64,000 nucleotides of DNA from Algoriphagus boritolerans DSM 17298 = JCM 18970. GTDB lineage: Bacteria > Bacteroidota > Bacteroidia > Cytophagales > Cyclobacteriaceae. A model generated the notes under the pieces. The model was not told the DNA's origin and searched no databases. It saw nothing but the letters and a program-made list of their open reading frames with translations. The stretch covers positions 124,001-188,000 of the forward strand of contig NZ_FNVR01000005.1 of NCBI RefSeq assembly GCF_900108085.1, in the 5' to 3' direction. Numbering within the stretch: position 1 is the stretch's first letter; every line of letters starts with the position of its first letter. This document shows, piece after piece, positions 1-8,368 of this stretch. A program made the position numbers and the translations under genes.

Positions 1-30
1 AACAAAATTTTGTTCATGGGACAAAAATAA

Positions 31-66
31 AAAAGTCTCCCGGAATCCATGCCCCGGGAGACTTTT
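31..66 (-). terminator. Rho-independent terminator of the L31 gene
   Basis: Arms AAAAGTCTCCCGG and CCGGGAGACTTTT are perfectly complementary (13 bp) around a 10-nt loop. The hairpin lies about 20 nt past the L31 stop and is followed on the minus strand by a T-rich stretch. Confidence 0.85.
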
Positions 67-86
67 TCGGTGACCGCCGAAGAAAA

Positions 87-332
87 TTACTTCTTCGCGT
101 ATCTTTTGTTGAATTTTTCGACTCTACCCGCCGTATCAAGAAGCATTTTCTTGCCTGTGTAGAAAGGATGGGATTCAGAGCTCACTTCGATTTTGTAAAC
201 CGGATAAGTTTTGCCGTCTGTCCACTCGATAGTTTCGCTGGTCTCGATAGTGGACTTAGACAAAAACTTAAATTCGCTAGACGTATCATAGAACACGACG
301 TCTCTGTAGTTTGGATGAATATCTTTCTTCAT
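87..332 (-). CDS. rpmE2: 50S ribosomal protein L31, type B
   Basis: An 81-residue protein of the bL31 family, a component of the large ribosomal subunit at the central protuberance. It begins [18 protein letters not shown] and contains the family's SHPFYTGK block followed by the basic end KFNKRYAKK. The zinc-binding cysteines of type A L31 are absent, so this is the zinc-independent type B form. It is a single-gene unit: a good Bacteroidota promoter lies about 40 nt upstream and a strong hairpin terminator follows. Identification is secure from length and motifs. Confidence 0.96.
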   Translation of the reverse strand: MKKDIHPNYRDVVFYDTSSEFKFLSKSTIETSETIEWTDGKTYPVYKIEVSSESHPFYTGKKMLLDTAGRVEKFNKRYAKK

Positions 333-371
333 GATATAGCTAGTTTTCTATTGCTTTTTCGAAACGAGGCA

Positions 372-402
372 CAAAGATACCCTTTTAAATAAGTTTGACA
401 AA
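372..402 (-). promoter_or_regulatory. Bacteroidota-type promoter of rpmE2
   Basis: On the minus strand TTTG is followed after 19 nt by TATCTTTG, matching the Bacteroidota consensus TTTG/N19-21/TAnnTTTG. The -7 box ends about 40 nt before the L31 start codon. Confidence 0.75.
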
Positions 403-502
403 ATATTTACCGATGATTATTTCCAAATCGCAAAGGATTTTCAAAGAGAAGGATTCTGATTGAAAAAGTCCGTTCGAAAAAGTCGTGATCTTTGTACTAG
501 GT

Positions 503-1150
503 CTAATTTTTATTCTTTAGGTCACCACGCTTGATCGATCGGATAAACTGTGACCAGGCAAAGGGATCGAGGATTCGAAGGGGTCTGGGGCCGTAGAGAT
601 CTTGATTCTGGAGCATTTGTCCTTGTTGGAAGTACCGGTAATTCTCCTCGCCTGAAGCAGGCATAGAGGCTGCCCATCTAAGCAACATCTCAGGACTCAT
701 ATTGGATCGGCTAATTGACATCGGATCAACCACATTCATGGCAATGACAGCCTTTTTGAATTCTTCTTCCGTTGGGTAGGGCATTACTTCAATTTCAGCC
801 AGCGCAATTTCATCCACTTGCATGGTTAGGATCAGACTGATTCGATCATTATCTACCTTGTCAGGTACTTTGAAGCTTTGCTTTTTCAAACCAATAAAGG
901 TGAATACCACACTGTCACCCTCCAAAACGGGCATCGAGAAATAACCAAAACGACCACTGGAAGTCCCTCTGCCTTTTTTGGGAACATAAATATTCACTCC
1001 GGGGACAGCGTCAGTACTATCTGCATTTAATATGATACCTGAAAGTTGGATCACTTTTTTATCTTGATCTTGGGCCAAGGACTGAGATGGAAAAACTAGG
1101 ATTCCAAAGGCCAAAATCAGAACGAAAGGAAGAAGCTGGGTTATTTTCAC
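503..1150 (-). CDS. Exported carboxypeptidase-regulatory-like domain protein
   Basis: A 215-residue protein with an N-terminal Sec signal peptide (hydrophobic residues about 5-26, cleavage after SLAQ). Residues about 35-115 form a CarboxypepD_reg-like (CNA-B type) beta-sandwich, with the typical LSGIILNADSTDAVPGVNIY opening and a DSVVFTFIGLKKQ segment. This domain is best known as the plug-preceding module of Bacteroidota outer-membrane proteins; here it stands alone with a polar C-terminal tail. Function is unknown, probably periplasmic. It is a monocistronic unit, divergent from the ArsR-type regulator next door. Confidence 0.75.
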   Translation of the reverse strand: MKITQLLPFVLILAFGILVFPSQSLAQDQDKKVIQLSGIILNADSTDAVPGVNIYVPKKGRGTSSGRFGYFSMPVLEGDSVVFTFIGLKKQSFKVPDKVDNDRISLILTMQVDEIALAEIEVMPYPTEEEFKKAVIAMNVVDPMSISRSNMSPEMLLRWAASMPASGEENYRYFQQGQMLQNQDLYGPRPLRILDPFAWSQFIRSIKRGDLKNKN

Positions 1151-1252
1151 GAATATTGATTCTGTTGAAAGCTTCGAAAAGCTGATGCGATTTTAATCTA
1201 ATTTCGGTTGAAATTTTATTTTCACCCTGATTTCTAAGTTAAAACTTACTAA

Positions 1253-1636
1253 ATGAGACTCAAAAATATCAGTTTAAACTATGGATTGCGAATTTTTAAG
1301 GCACTTTCGGAAGAGCCTCGCGTGCGGATGATCCATTTATTGATGCTTAACAAAGAATTGAGTATCTCGGATTTGGAACATATTCTTGATTTCACACAGA
1401 CAAAAACAAGCCGCCATCTTATATACCTGAAAAACGCGGGATTGTTGGGAAGCCGCCGGGTAGATCAATGGATGTTCTATTACATTTTAGAAGAATATAT
1501 TGAAATCATTCAGCAGATTTTCAAGTTTATTCAAAAAGATCCCAGTCTCATCCGCGATCAGGAAACTTTCGAAATCCTAAAATCCAACCGTGAACTGGCG
1601 ATCAACAAGATCCAAAACAATCAATATAGACGCTGA
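1253..1636 (+). CDS. ArsR-family winged-helix transcriptional regulator
   Basis: 127 residues with a winged-helix domain over about residues 10-85. The segment from RIFKALSEEPRVRMIHLL through the recognition helix region TQTKTSRHLIYLKNAGLL and the wing RRVDQWMFYYIL follows the ArsR/SmtB pattern. The usual metal-binding cysteines of ArsR are not seen, so a metal sensor role is not supported. It ends 7 nt before the best start of the downstream HAD phosphatase, so the two probably form a short operon. Confidence 0.82.
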   Translation: MRLKNISLNYGLRIFKALSEEPRVRMIHLLMLNKELSISDLEHILDFTQTKTSRHLIYLKNAGLLGSRRVDQWMFYYILEEYIEIIQQIFKFIQKDPSLIRDQETFEILKSNRELAINKIQNNQYRR

Positions 1637-1643
1637 TTTTCAA

Positions 1644-2339
1644 TTGAAAACGTACCAACATCTCTTTTTCGACCTTGACCACACGCTTTGGGATTATGAT
1701 CGGAATGTAGCCGAATCCCTCTCTGAATTATACCAAATCTATGGGCTTCGGGATTTGGGGATTCCGACCTTTGAAAAATTCTTTGAGGCATTTCATCAGA
1801 TCAACTTCCAACTATGGGATTGGTACAACGTCGGGAAAATTGACAAACATGACTTGAGAAAAGAGCGATTTCCAAGGATTTTCACCCATGCCGGAGGTAA
1901 TGCCGCTGCGATTCCTTTGGAATTTGAGGAAGATTTCATGCACAGAACATCCTCAAAACCCCACGTATTTCCTTACTCCAAAGAAATTCTGACTTACCTG
2001 AAGGAAAAATACCGGATTCACGTAATCACCAATGGATTCAATGAATCCCAAGCCAAAAAGATGCGTTCTTCCGGCTTGGATAGTTACTTTGAGTTGATCG
2101 TCACCTCAGAAACGACCGGTTACAAAAAGCCCGATCCGAGGATTTTCTATCATGCCATGGATCAATTGGCCACCAATCCCGATCGTTGTCTGATGATCGG
2201 AGACAATCCCAGTTCGGATATCTTAGGAGCACAAAATGCCGCTATCGATCAGGTTTACTTTAATCCTGACGGTAAAACGATAGACCTGAAGCCTACCTAT
2301 ATGATCCGCCACCTCCGTGAGCTCGAGGACCTTTTGTAA
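1644..2339 (+). CDS. YjjG-type HAD phosphatase (noncanonical pyrimidine nucleotidase)
   Basis: HAD-superfamily hydrolase of the YjjG/subfamily IA type. Motif I is FFDLDHTLWDYD with the nucleophile Asp right at the N-terminus, motif II is VITNGF, the motif III lysine is in TGYKKPDPRIF, and motif IV is MIGDNPSSDILGA. YjjG-like enzymes dephosphorylate (noncanonical) pyrimidine nucleotides; the substrate here is inferred from the family. I chose a TTG start because it gives the usual short N-terminus (KTYQHLFFDLDHT) just after the upstream stop. An in-frame ATG at 1590 would overlap the regulator by 47 nt and add 18 unconserved residues. Confidence 0.85.
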   Translation: MKTYQHLFFDLDHTLWDYDRNVAESLSELYQIYGLRDLGIPTFEKFFEAFHQINFQLWDWYNVGKIDKHDLRKERFPRIFTHAGGNAAAIPLEFEEDFMHRTSSKPHVFPYSKEILTYLKEKYRIHVITNGFNESQAKKMRSSGLDSYFELIVTSETTGYKKPDPRIFYHAMDQLATNPDRCLMIGDNPSSDILGAQNAAIDQVYFNPDGKTIDLKPTYMIRHLRELEDLL

Positions 2340-2371
2340 GTCAACTGACTGCCCTTTCGAGGGCGATCACT

Positions 2372-2379
2372 TATCTTTG
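2372..2379 (+). promoter_or_regulatory. -7 box (TAnnTTTG) upstream of pruA
   Basis: TATCTTTG matches the Bacteroidota -7 consensus, 32 nt before the start codon. No clear TTTG is seen at the expected -33 position, so this is a partial match. Confidence 0.4.
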
Positions 2380-2411
2380 CTACCACAGCATCTAAATAAA
2401 CTCCAAATAGT

Positions 2412-4046
2412 ATGTTAAAAGGATTTTTCAATGTACCCACACCTGTCAACGAACCGGTAAAAACCTACGCGCCGGGTAGTCCTGAGCGAAAAGAACTTCA
2501 GAAAGCGCTAGCTGAGGCAAGATCCAAGCAAATCGATGTCCCGATGTACATCGGAAGCGAAGAAGTGAGAACAGGAAATACACACCCCATGTCTCCACCT
2601 CATGACCACAAGCATATCCTAGGACACTTTCATGAGGGAGATGCCTCGCATGTGACGCAGGCGATCAATGCCGCTTTAGGAGCAAAGGAAGCTTGGGAAA
2701 AGCTGGCTTGGGAGCAGCGAGCAGCTATCTTTTTAAAAGCAGCCGATTTACTGGCTGGACCCTATCGGTCCAAAATCAATGCAGCCACCATGCTAGGTCA
2801 GTCCAAAAACGCCATGCAGGCAGAAATCGATGCCGCGTGTGAATTCATTGATTTCTTACGATTCAATGTCAAATACATGAGCGAAATCTACGCGCAACAA
2901 CCACCTGTCTCCGGCAGCGGAGTTTGGAATCGATTGGAGCAGCGACCGCTTGAAGGCTTCGTTTTTGCCTTGACTCCGTTCAACTTTACGGCTATCGCCG
3001 GAAATCTTCCGACTTCCGCAGCGATGATGGGAAATACTGTAGTCTGGAAGCCAGCTTACACACAGATCTATTCCGCAAACGTACTGATGGAAGTGTTCAA
3101 AGAAGCTGGCGTACCGGATGGGGTGATCAACTTGATCTATGTCGATGGACCTGTTGCCGGTGACATTATTTTCAAGCATCCGGATTTTGCAGGAATTCAC
3201 TTCACCGGTTCGACAGGAGTATTTCAGCACATTTGGAAAACGATCGGTGCGAATATTAACACCTACAAATCCTACCCACGAATCGTGGGTGAGACAGGTG
3301 GAAAAGATTTCGTTTTGGCACATAAATCAGCAAGTCCCAAAGCCCTTGCAGTGGGTCTAGTCCGTGGAGCTTTTGAGTACCAAGGCCAAAAATGCTCCGC
3401 AGCTTCCCGCGCATACATTCCTTCCAATCTGTGGGAGGATGTGAAAAAGTACATGCTCGAAGATCTGGCTTCCATGAAAATGGGGGGCACGGAAGACTTC
3501 ACCAACTTTATTAATGCCGTAATTGACGAAAAGTCCTTCGATAAAATTGCCAAGTACATCGAAGATGCAAAAAAAGCACCTGGAGTAGAAATCATCGCCG
3601 GTGGAAACTGTGACAAATCGAAAGGATATTTTATCCAACCTACTGTCATCTTAACACAAGACCCCATGTATAGGACCATGTGTGAGGAGATTTTCGGTCC
3701 GGTTTTGACGATCTATGTCTACCATGAGGAGCATTTTGAGACAGTGCTGGAATTAGTTGATCAGACTTCTCCTTATGCCTTGACAGGCGCAATCTTCTCT
3801 CAGGATCGCTATGCGATTGAACTAGCAACTACCAAACTCAGAAACGCTGCGGGCAACTTCTACATCAATGATAAACCAACCGGAGCAGTGGTAGGCCAAC
3901 AGCCGTTTGGTGGAGCGAGAGCCTCCGGAACCAACGACAAAGCCGGATCAATGATCAACCTCCTCCGATGGGTCTCTCCTCGAACAATCAAAGAAACCTT
4001 CGTTTCGCCGGAAGACTACCGATACCCCTTTTTGGGAAATGACTAA
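2412..4046 (+). CDS. pruA: L-glutamate gamma-semialdehyde (1-pyrroline-5-carboxylate) dehydrogenase
   Basis: A 544-residue NAD-dependent aldehyde dehydrogenase that oxidises glutamate semialdehyde to glutamate, the second step of proline degradation. Visible landmarks are the cofactor-binding FVFALTPFNFTAIAGNL and FTGSTGVF segments, the general-base glutamate in VGETGGKD, the catalytic cysteine in YQGQKCSAASR, EEIFGP, and the C-terminal PFGGARASGTNDKAG motif of this subfamily. Length matches the single-domain P5C dehydrogenases rather than bifunctional PutA. No proline dehydrogenase gene is adjacent. The gene has its own promoter-like box and a terminator. Confidence 0.95.
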   Translation: MLKGFFNVPTPVNEPVKTYAPGSPERKELQKALAEARSKQIDVPMYIGSEEVRTGNTHPMSPPHDHKHILGHFHEGDASHVTQAINAALGAKEAWEKLAWEQRAAIFLKAADLLAGPYRSKINAATMLGQSKNAMQAEIDAACEFIDFLRFNVKYMSEIYAQQPPVSGSGVWNRLEQRPLEGFVFALTPFNFTAIAGNLPTSAAMMGNTVVWKPAYTQIYSANVLMEVFKEAGVPDGVINLIYVDGPVAGDIIFKHPDFAGIHFTGSTGVFQHIWKTIGANINTYKSYPRIVGETGGKDFVLAHKSASPKALAVGLVRGAFEYQGQKCSAASRAYIPSNLWEDVKKYMLEDLASMKMGGTEDFTNFINAVIDEKSFDKIAKYIEDAKKAPGVEIIAGGNCDKSKGYFIQPTVILTQDPMYRTMCEEIFGPVLTIYVYHEEHFETVLELVDQTSPYALTGAIFSQDRYAIELATTKLRNAAGNFYINDKPTGAVVGQQPFGGARASGTNDKAGSMINLLRWVSPRTIKETFVSPEDYRYPFLGND

Positions 4047-4054
4047 GAATCTCA

Positions 4055-4090
4055 AAAGCTCCGATTCGCTCGATTGGGGCTTTTTTTATG
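4055..4090 (+). terminator. Terminator of pruA
   Basis: AAAAGCTCCGAT pairs with ATTGGGGCTTTT, with wobble pairs, and is followed by a T run. Confidence 0.7.
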
Positions 4091-4175
4091 TAAAAAGATT
4101 CAGCCTAAAACTTTACTGCTCAAGATTTTAATCCTTCAGAATCTATCAATTGCTTCCCGCTAACCCCAACAGCTT

Positions 4176-4547
4176 ATGAAACTCGGCGCATTTTCCGTCA
4201 GCCTTTCAGTAAAAAACCTTCAAGTCTCCAAAGAATTTTATGAAAATTTAGGCTTCTCGGTATTTGCCGGAGGTGAAGAAATGAACTATCTGATCATGAA
4301 AAACGAGGAAACTTTAATCGGGCTTTTCAACGGAATGTTTGATAAAAACATTTTGACCTTCAATCCAGGTTGGGACCAAAACGCCAGAAACCTGGATTTC
4401 TTTGATGATGTTAGAACTATTCAAGAACGCCTGAAAGAAAAGGGAATTTTATTGGCACAGGAAGCAGATCCGGCAAGTTCTGGCCCGGGAAGCATTTTGC
4501 TTTTCGACCCGGATGGAAATACGATTCTAATCGATCAACATAGATAA
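4176..4547 (+). CDS. VOC-family (glyoxalase/bleomycin resistance fold) protein
   Basis: A 123-residue single VOC domain made of two beta-alpha-beta-beta-beta modules: FSVSLSVKNLQVSKEFYENLGF in the first, and FDPDGNTILIDQH at the end of the second. Members bind a metal and catalyse isomerisation, dioxygenation or sequester drugs; this one has a short, generic sequence and its substrate cannot be assigned. The gene stands alone between two terminator-like hairpins. Confidence 0.8.
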   Translation: MKLGAFSVSLSVKNLQVSKEFYENLGFSVFAGGEEMNYLIMKNEETLIGLFNGMFDKNILTFNPGWDQNARNLDFFDDVRTIQERLKEKGILLAQEADPASSGPGSILLFDPDGNTILIDQHR

Positions 4548-4558
4548 AAATAGTTTTA

Positions 4559-4587
4559 CCCTCCTTATAGAAGGAGTCTTCTTTTTT
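4559..4587 (+). terminator. Probable terminator after the VOC gene
   Basis: CTCCTT and AAGGAG pair around a short loop and are followed by TCTTCTTTTTTT. The stem is short, so this call is moderate. Confidence 0.5.
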
Positions 4588-4612
4588 TAATTTACCCGAG
4601 TTCGATCCCACT

Positions 4613-5581
4613 ATGAAAGCCTCCGTCCGCTACACTTACTGCTACCCGGAACAAATACAAGTTCTAGATATTGCGATTCCCGAACCAAAGGCTAATGAAA
4701 TCAGGGTCAAAGTCATGGCCACTACTGTCAACCGGACGGATGTGGGTGTCCTTACAGGAAAACCTTACCTGATGCGAGCATTTGCAGGTTTTCCCAAACC
4801 TACATTGCCAGTGACCGGAACCGACTTTGCGGGTATAATAGACAAAGTTGGTTCAGAAGTGAAAACATTTAAAGTCGGAGATCGGGTTTGGGGATTCGGA
4901 GACAATGGGATAGGCACCCATGCAGCATACGTCTGCTATTCTATCAAAAATGCCATTCTGCCAATCCTTGAAGGAATTGATTTTCCTCAAATTGTCGCCT
5001 GCGCAGAAGCGGCACATTATGCCATCAACTTTCTGAATAAAGTAAAACTAAACCCCGGAACTCATGTCCTAGTCAATGGAGGCACCGGAGCAATCGGATC
5101 AGCAGCCATCCAATTGCTGAAAGCCCGAGGAATCCAAGTGACTGCGGTATGTCATCAAGCACATGTGGATCTGGTGAAAGCATTGGGGCCTAATCGGGTG
5201 ATTGCTTTGGAGCAGACAGATTTTACCACCGAAAAAATCGAATACGATTTCGTCTTTGATGCCGTCGGGAAAAGTCGATTTTCACTGTGCAAACCCATCC
5301 TAAAACCCGGTGGGATTTACATGTCATCCGAACTTGGCCCAAACTGGGAGAATATCACCTTGGCCCTGACCACACCAATTTTTGGTGGAAAAAAGGTTAT
5401 TTTCCCACTTCCTTCCGACATCCTCAACAGCATGAGGACCATTCAGGAATTGGTCGTTCAGGGGAAATTTAAGCCACTGATCGGTCATACTTTTCCGCTG
5501 GATCAAATCCGAGAGGCATTTCAACTCGTAGCCTCCGGTAAAAAAATCGGAAATGTGATCCTGGATCTTTCAAGCCAATGA
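4613..5581 (+). CDS. MDR-superfamily NAD(P)-dependent oxidoreductase (quinone oxidoreductase-like)
   Basis: 322 residues with the GroES-like N-terminal domain (VTGTDFAGIIDKVG, KVGDRVWGFGD) and a Rossmann NAD(P)-binding domain (VLVNGGTGAIGSAAIQLLKA). The structural-zinc cysteine cluster of alcohol dehydrogenases is missing, which points to the zinc-free quinone oxidoreductase/enoyl reductase branch. The C-terminus KIGNVILDL is typical of that family. Substrate unknown. It converges with the glycosyltransferase operon with only 3 nt between the two stop codons and no terminator. Confidence 0.88.
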   Translation: MKASVRYTYCYPEQIQVLDIAIPEPKANEIRVKVMATTVNRTDVGVLTGKPYLMRAFAGFPKPTLPVTGTDFAGIIDKVGSEVKTFKVGDRVWGFGDNGIGTHAAYVCYSIKNAILPILEGIDFPQIVACAEAAHYAINFLNKVKLNPGTHVLVNGGTGAIGSAAIQLLKARGIQVTAVCHQAHVDLVKALGPNRVIALEQTDFTTEKIEYDFVFDAVGKSRFSLCKPILKPGGIYMSSELGPNWENITLALTTPIFGGKKVIFPLPSDILNSMRTIQELVVQGKFKPLIGHTFPLDQIREAFQLVASGKKIGNVILDLSSQ

Positions 5582-5584
5582 TAT

Positions 5585-6334
5585 CTATTTGTGCCTAAAC
5601 CAATAATCCTCACGCTCAGATTCATAGCCTTTGAATCGCGTGTTAACCGGAAAACCATGAAAAAGTCGATCTGCGAAATATGTCCTTGCCACATAATTGA
5701 ACGCCCCCATATCCAAGGTGAAAGGAGTCTGATTGGTGACGGTGTGGGTACTGTGAATTTGGACTAGCTGGTCTAAAAGCTCCAGCATGACTTTAGTTTG
5801 ACCACCGATCACACCACAATTAAACAACGTTTCGGATTTATTTTTTGACTCAAAATCAGCAAAGCCATCGATCTGATTTCTCAAATGGGTACAATGATCC
5901 TGCATCCAAGGGTTATCCAAGATTTCATCCTCATCGCCACAAAACAAGTTGCCTGAATTTTCTATAAAAAGTGGGTCGGCAAAGGGATTTTTCACCACTT
6001 CCACATCAGCAATGTCTGTAAAGAAGGTATTTCGGATGTGATTTTTATGCATTTTCAGAAAATCAAAATACACGAGATAACGATACACATTCGCATTGAG
6101 TGAGGAATTAAACTCCACTTTGCAGAATCGAAGCTGCTCATACTCGTGTTCTGAAACTGTTTTTTGGGAGAAATTATTGTGAAACATGAAACCATTCAGC
6201 CCTAATTCTCGAATGGATTGCACCCACTTTTCTACGATCTGAAAATCATCAGCTTGAAGCATTTCATTTATGTTGACATCGTAAACTCCGGTAAAGAGCG
6301 ACGCACAAATGATATTTTCTGAAAAAGACAGCAT
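5585..6334 (-). CDS. Putative glycosyltransferase-like protein, last gene of the GT operon
   Basis: 249 residues without a signal peptide. I do not recognise the family with certainty. FFTDIADVEVVKNPF looks like the nucleotide-sugar/metal-binding DxD-type strand of GT-A enzymes, and ETLFNCGVIGGQ resembles the acceptor-side segment of small sugar transferases that act on a nucleotide-sugar donor. It is the third gene of an operon with two family 2 glycosyltransferases, starting 3 nt after the preceding stop, which supports a role in building a surface glycan. An alternative is an accessory protein of unknown fold. Confidence 0.6.
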   Translation of the reverse strand: MLSFSENIICASLFTGVYDVNINEMLQADDFQIVEKWVQSIRELGLNGFMFHNNFSQKTVSEHEYEQLRFCKVEFNSSLNANVYRYLVYFDFLKMHKNHIRNTFFTDIADVEVVKNPFADPLFIENSGNLFCGDEDEILDNPWMQDHCTHLRNQIDGFADFESKNKSETLFNCGVIGGQTKVMLELLDQLVQIHSTHTVTNQTPFTLDMGAFNYVARTYFADRLFHGFPVNTRFKGYESEREDYWFRHK

Positions 6335-6337
6335 GGA

Positions 6338-6985
6338 TTAAGACACCAAAACCCTCGATTGCTTTTGCAATGCAGTAATGCTATTGGCAATGTTCCGGTA
6401 ATAGATATAAGTCCGATTCTGGGACTTTTTGACCTTCCATTTCTTTGCAGCCTGCTCGTAAAAATGAGAATCAGCTGAATATCGATTCTCGAAGCGAATT
6501 GATTTGAACACTTCTTTTTTACCAAAAAGTGTGGCAAATAAAATACAGTCGTCCACATGGATATTTTTGTGGAGATCATATTTATCTGCGACATAATAGT
6601 CTTCATTGCTGGAGACCACAGTCTCCGTAAGGGAAGCAATCAGGTCGGCATTCACCATCTCGTGAATACAGGTAGTCAAGTGGTTGGGCTTATATTCGTC
6701 ATCTGCATCTATAATCGTGATGTATTCACCTTTTGCAAAATGAACAGCTCTGTTGATCGCAAAGGACTGACCCACATTTCTACTCCGGATATAGCTGATT
6801 CTGTCCTCAAAATGCGTACAGTATTGAAGGATATCCAGACTGAGACTCATGGAGCTCCCATCGTCAATAATCAACAGTTCAAAGTCTTTAAAATCTTGTT
6901 TGATCACTGAATCAATCGCTCTTTTCACCAACTCAAACGGGGTATTAAAGACCGCCATCAAGACACTCACTTTCACTTTGCACAT
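6338..6985 (-). CDS. Family 2 glycosyltransferase
   Basis: A GT-A fold transferase of family GT2. The N-terminal VKVSVLMAVFNTPFELVKRAI strand-helix, the LLIIDDGSSM uridine-binding aspartates and the IIDADDEYKPNHL metal-binding DxD are all present. It should transfer a sugar from a nucleotide donor to a glycan or lipid acceptor at the cytoplasmic face of the membrane. The ATG giving MCKVKVSV is preferred; a GTG start 24 nt upstream would add residues not typical of the family. Middle gene of a three-gene operon. Confidence 0.87.
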   Translation of the reverse strand: MCKVKVSVLMAVFNTPFELVKRAIDSVIKQDFKDFELLIIDDGSSMSLSLDILQYCTHFEDRISYIRSRNVGQSFAINRAVHFAKGEYITIIDADDEYKPNHLTTCIHEMVNADLIASLTETVVSSNEDYYVADKYDLHKNIHVDDCILFATLFGKKEVFKSIRFENRYSADSHFYEQAAKKWKVKKSQNRTYIYYRNIANSITALQKQSRVLVS

Positions 6986-7098
6986 GACTCGAATAATTAG
7001 AAAACCCACATAAGGTCTAAAAATAAAACTGCAATAACCGACTTTCTTTTATCATTTCAGAGAAAAACTTTAAAATGTCCAATTTAGACACGTCCCAT

Positions 7099-8061
7099 TC
7101 AGACCCACCACCAATCCAGCCCTTCCTGTAAATTGAGGGATTGAAGGTAGATTTGAATAGCTTTCCGTTCATTTTCAGAGGGATAAACTGCTATCAAAAC
7201 CTGTGGATTCCTGACCTCATTTACTTTTTTGAATTCTTCCTGGTCGTGATTTTCAAAAGGAATTCCTTTCTCTCTTAAAATCCTTGATATCAATCGGGAC
7301 TTTTTATTTTTACCCCAAATGATCAGCTGATCACCCCTAAAATCAAGTCGTAAGAACGCTCCTATTTTTAAATCAAAAAACGCAGATTGGGAGTAATTTT
7401 TGGAATTTCTCGAAGTTCGCTTCGGATGCTCCCGCCAAAGCAAGGTGACTTCCGGGACTACTACGAAATCAACTCCGTAAGCATACCACCGAAAGACCAG
7501 ATCATAATCTTCGGGATACCTCAGCTCAGCAAATCCTCCAATCGAATCCAAAACTTCTCTCCTGGTCATCCAGTTGGGCGAAGCGATGACACACTCCCTA
7601 TAAATATTTTCGAATTGAACACCTGATAAATTGATTTGATTGATCCAGCGTTCATAAGCTTGGTATCCATCCGTTACCGGCTGATCCGAAAAATACCGAA
7701 CCAACCCGGTCACAACCGTTTTTTCTCCGCTTTTCAAAAGAGCGTTTCGCATTTGCTCCAGCCTTTTGACTGGCATCATATCATCAGAATCCATCCTGCT
7801 GATGTACTTTCCCTGACTTTGCAGCAACCCGAATTCCAAAGCGGGAATAATTCCAATTCCCGGATTTTTGAAGCTTTTAAATCGTGGATCATTTTTTTGA
7901 AACTGCTGAAATATTACCTCGCTTTCATCAGCTGAGGCGTCATTTATTCCAATGACTTCCCAATCTGCAAAGCTTTGATTTTGAATCGAAATTAGGCACT
8001 CGGAAATCCAATCGGCTGCATTTTTATAAGGGATCAAAATACTGATTTCAGGAGAAGTCAT
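7099..8061 (-). CDS. Family 2 glycosyltransferase with a C-terminal nucleotide-binding-like tail
   Basis: 320 residues. The first ~210 are a GT2 catalytic domain with ISILIPYKNAADWISECL, EVIGINDASADES, YISRMDSDDMMP (DxD) and the YPEDYDLVFRWYAYG acceptor/base region (ED motif). The last ~90 residues start with QLIIWGKNKKSRLISRIL, which resembles a short Rossmann-like 'IWGAGKKG' module, and end with LQEGLDWWWV. First gene of the operon; the donor and acceptor cannot be deduced. Confidence 0.87.
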   Translation of the reverse strand: MTSPEISILIPYKNAADWISECLISIQNQSFADWEVIGINDASADESEVIFQQFQKNDPRFKSFKNPGIGIIPALEFGLLQSQGKYISRMDSDDMMPVKRLEQMRNALLKSGEKTVVTGLVRYFSDQPVTDGYQAYERWINQINLSGVQFENIYRECVIASPNWMTRREVLDSIGGFAELRYPEDYDLVFRWYAYGVDFVVVPEVTLLWREHPKRTSRNSKNYSQSAFFDLKIGAFLRLDFRGDQLIIWGKNKKSRLISRILREKGIPFENHDQEEFKKVNEVRNPQVLIAVYPSENERKAIQIYLQSLNLQEGLDWWWV

Positions 8062-8368
8062 TCAAACAGAATTAAGAGAGGATTAAACAAAATGAAACAA
8101 AATTAAGCCAAAACAGAATTGGCGGTTCTTCAACTCCAAAAAAAACGTTTTTTCTTAAGAAAATTAAATCTTTGGTTAAAAAGCCTTAGAACACATGGAA
8201 AGAAATCGAATCATACAATACCTCAAATAATCAACCATTTATCCGCTGCATTTATCTTGCTTTCAGACCGTATCAGAAATAAGTTTTGGAAATGGAGATT
8301 CTTTTGTTCAGAATTGAGACAATAGAAATAATACCCCTGAAAGAAATTTACATTAATCTCTTAAGCCT
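8062..8368. other. Gene-free AT-rich intergenic region between divergent genes
   Basis: This 307-bp stretch separates the glycosyltransferase operon from the PQQ-dehydrogenase gene and must carry both promoters. I see A/T runs but no convincing TAnnTTTG box, repeat or coding frame. Confidence 0.5.
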
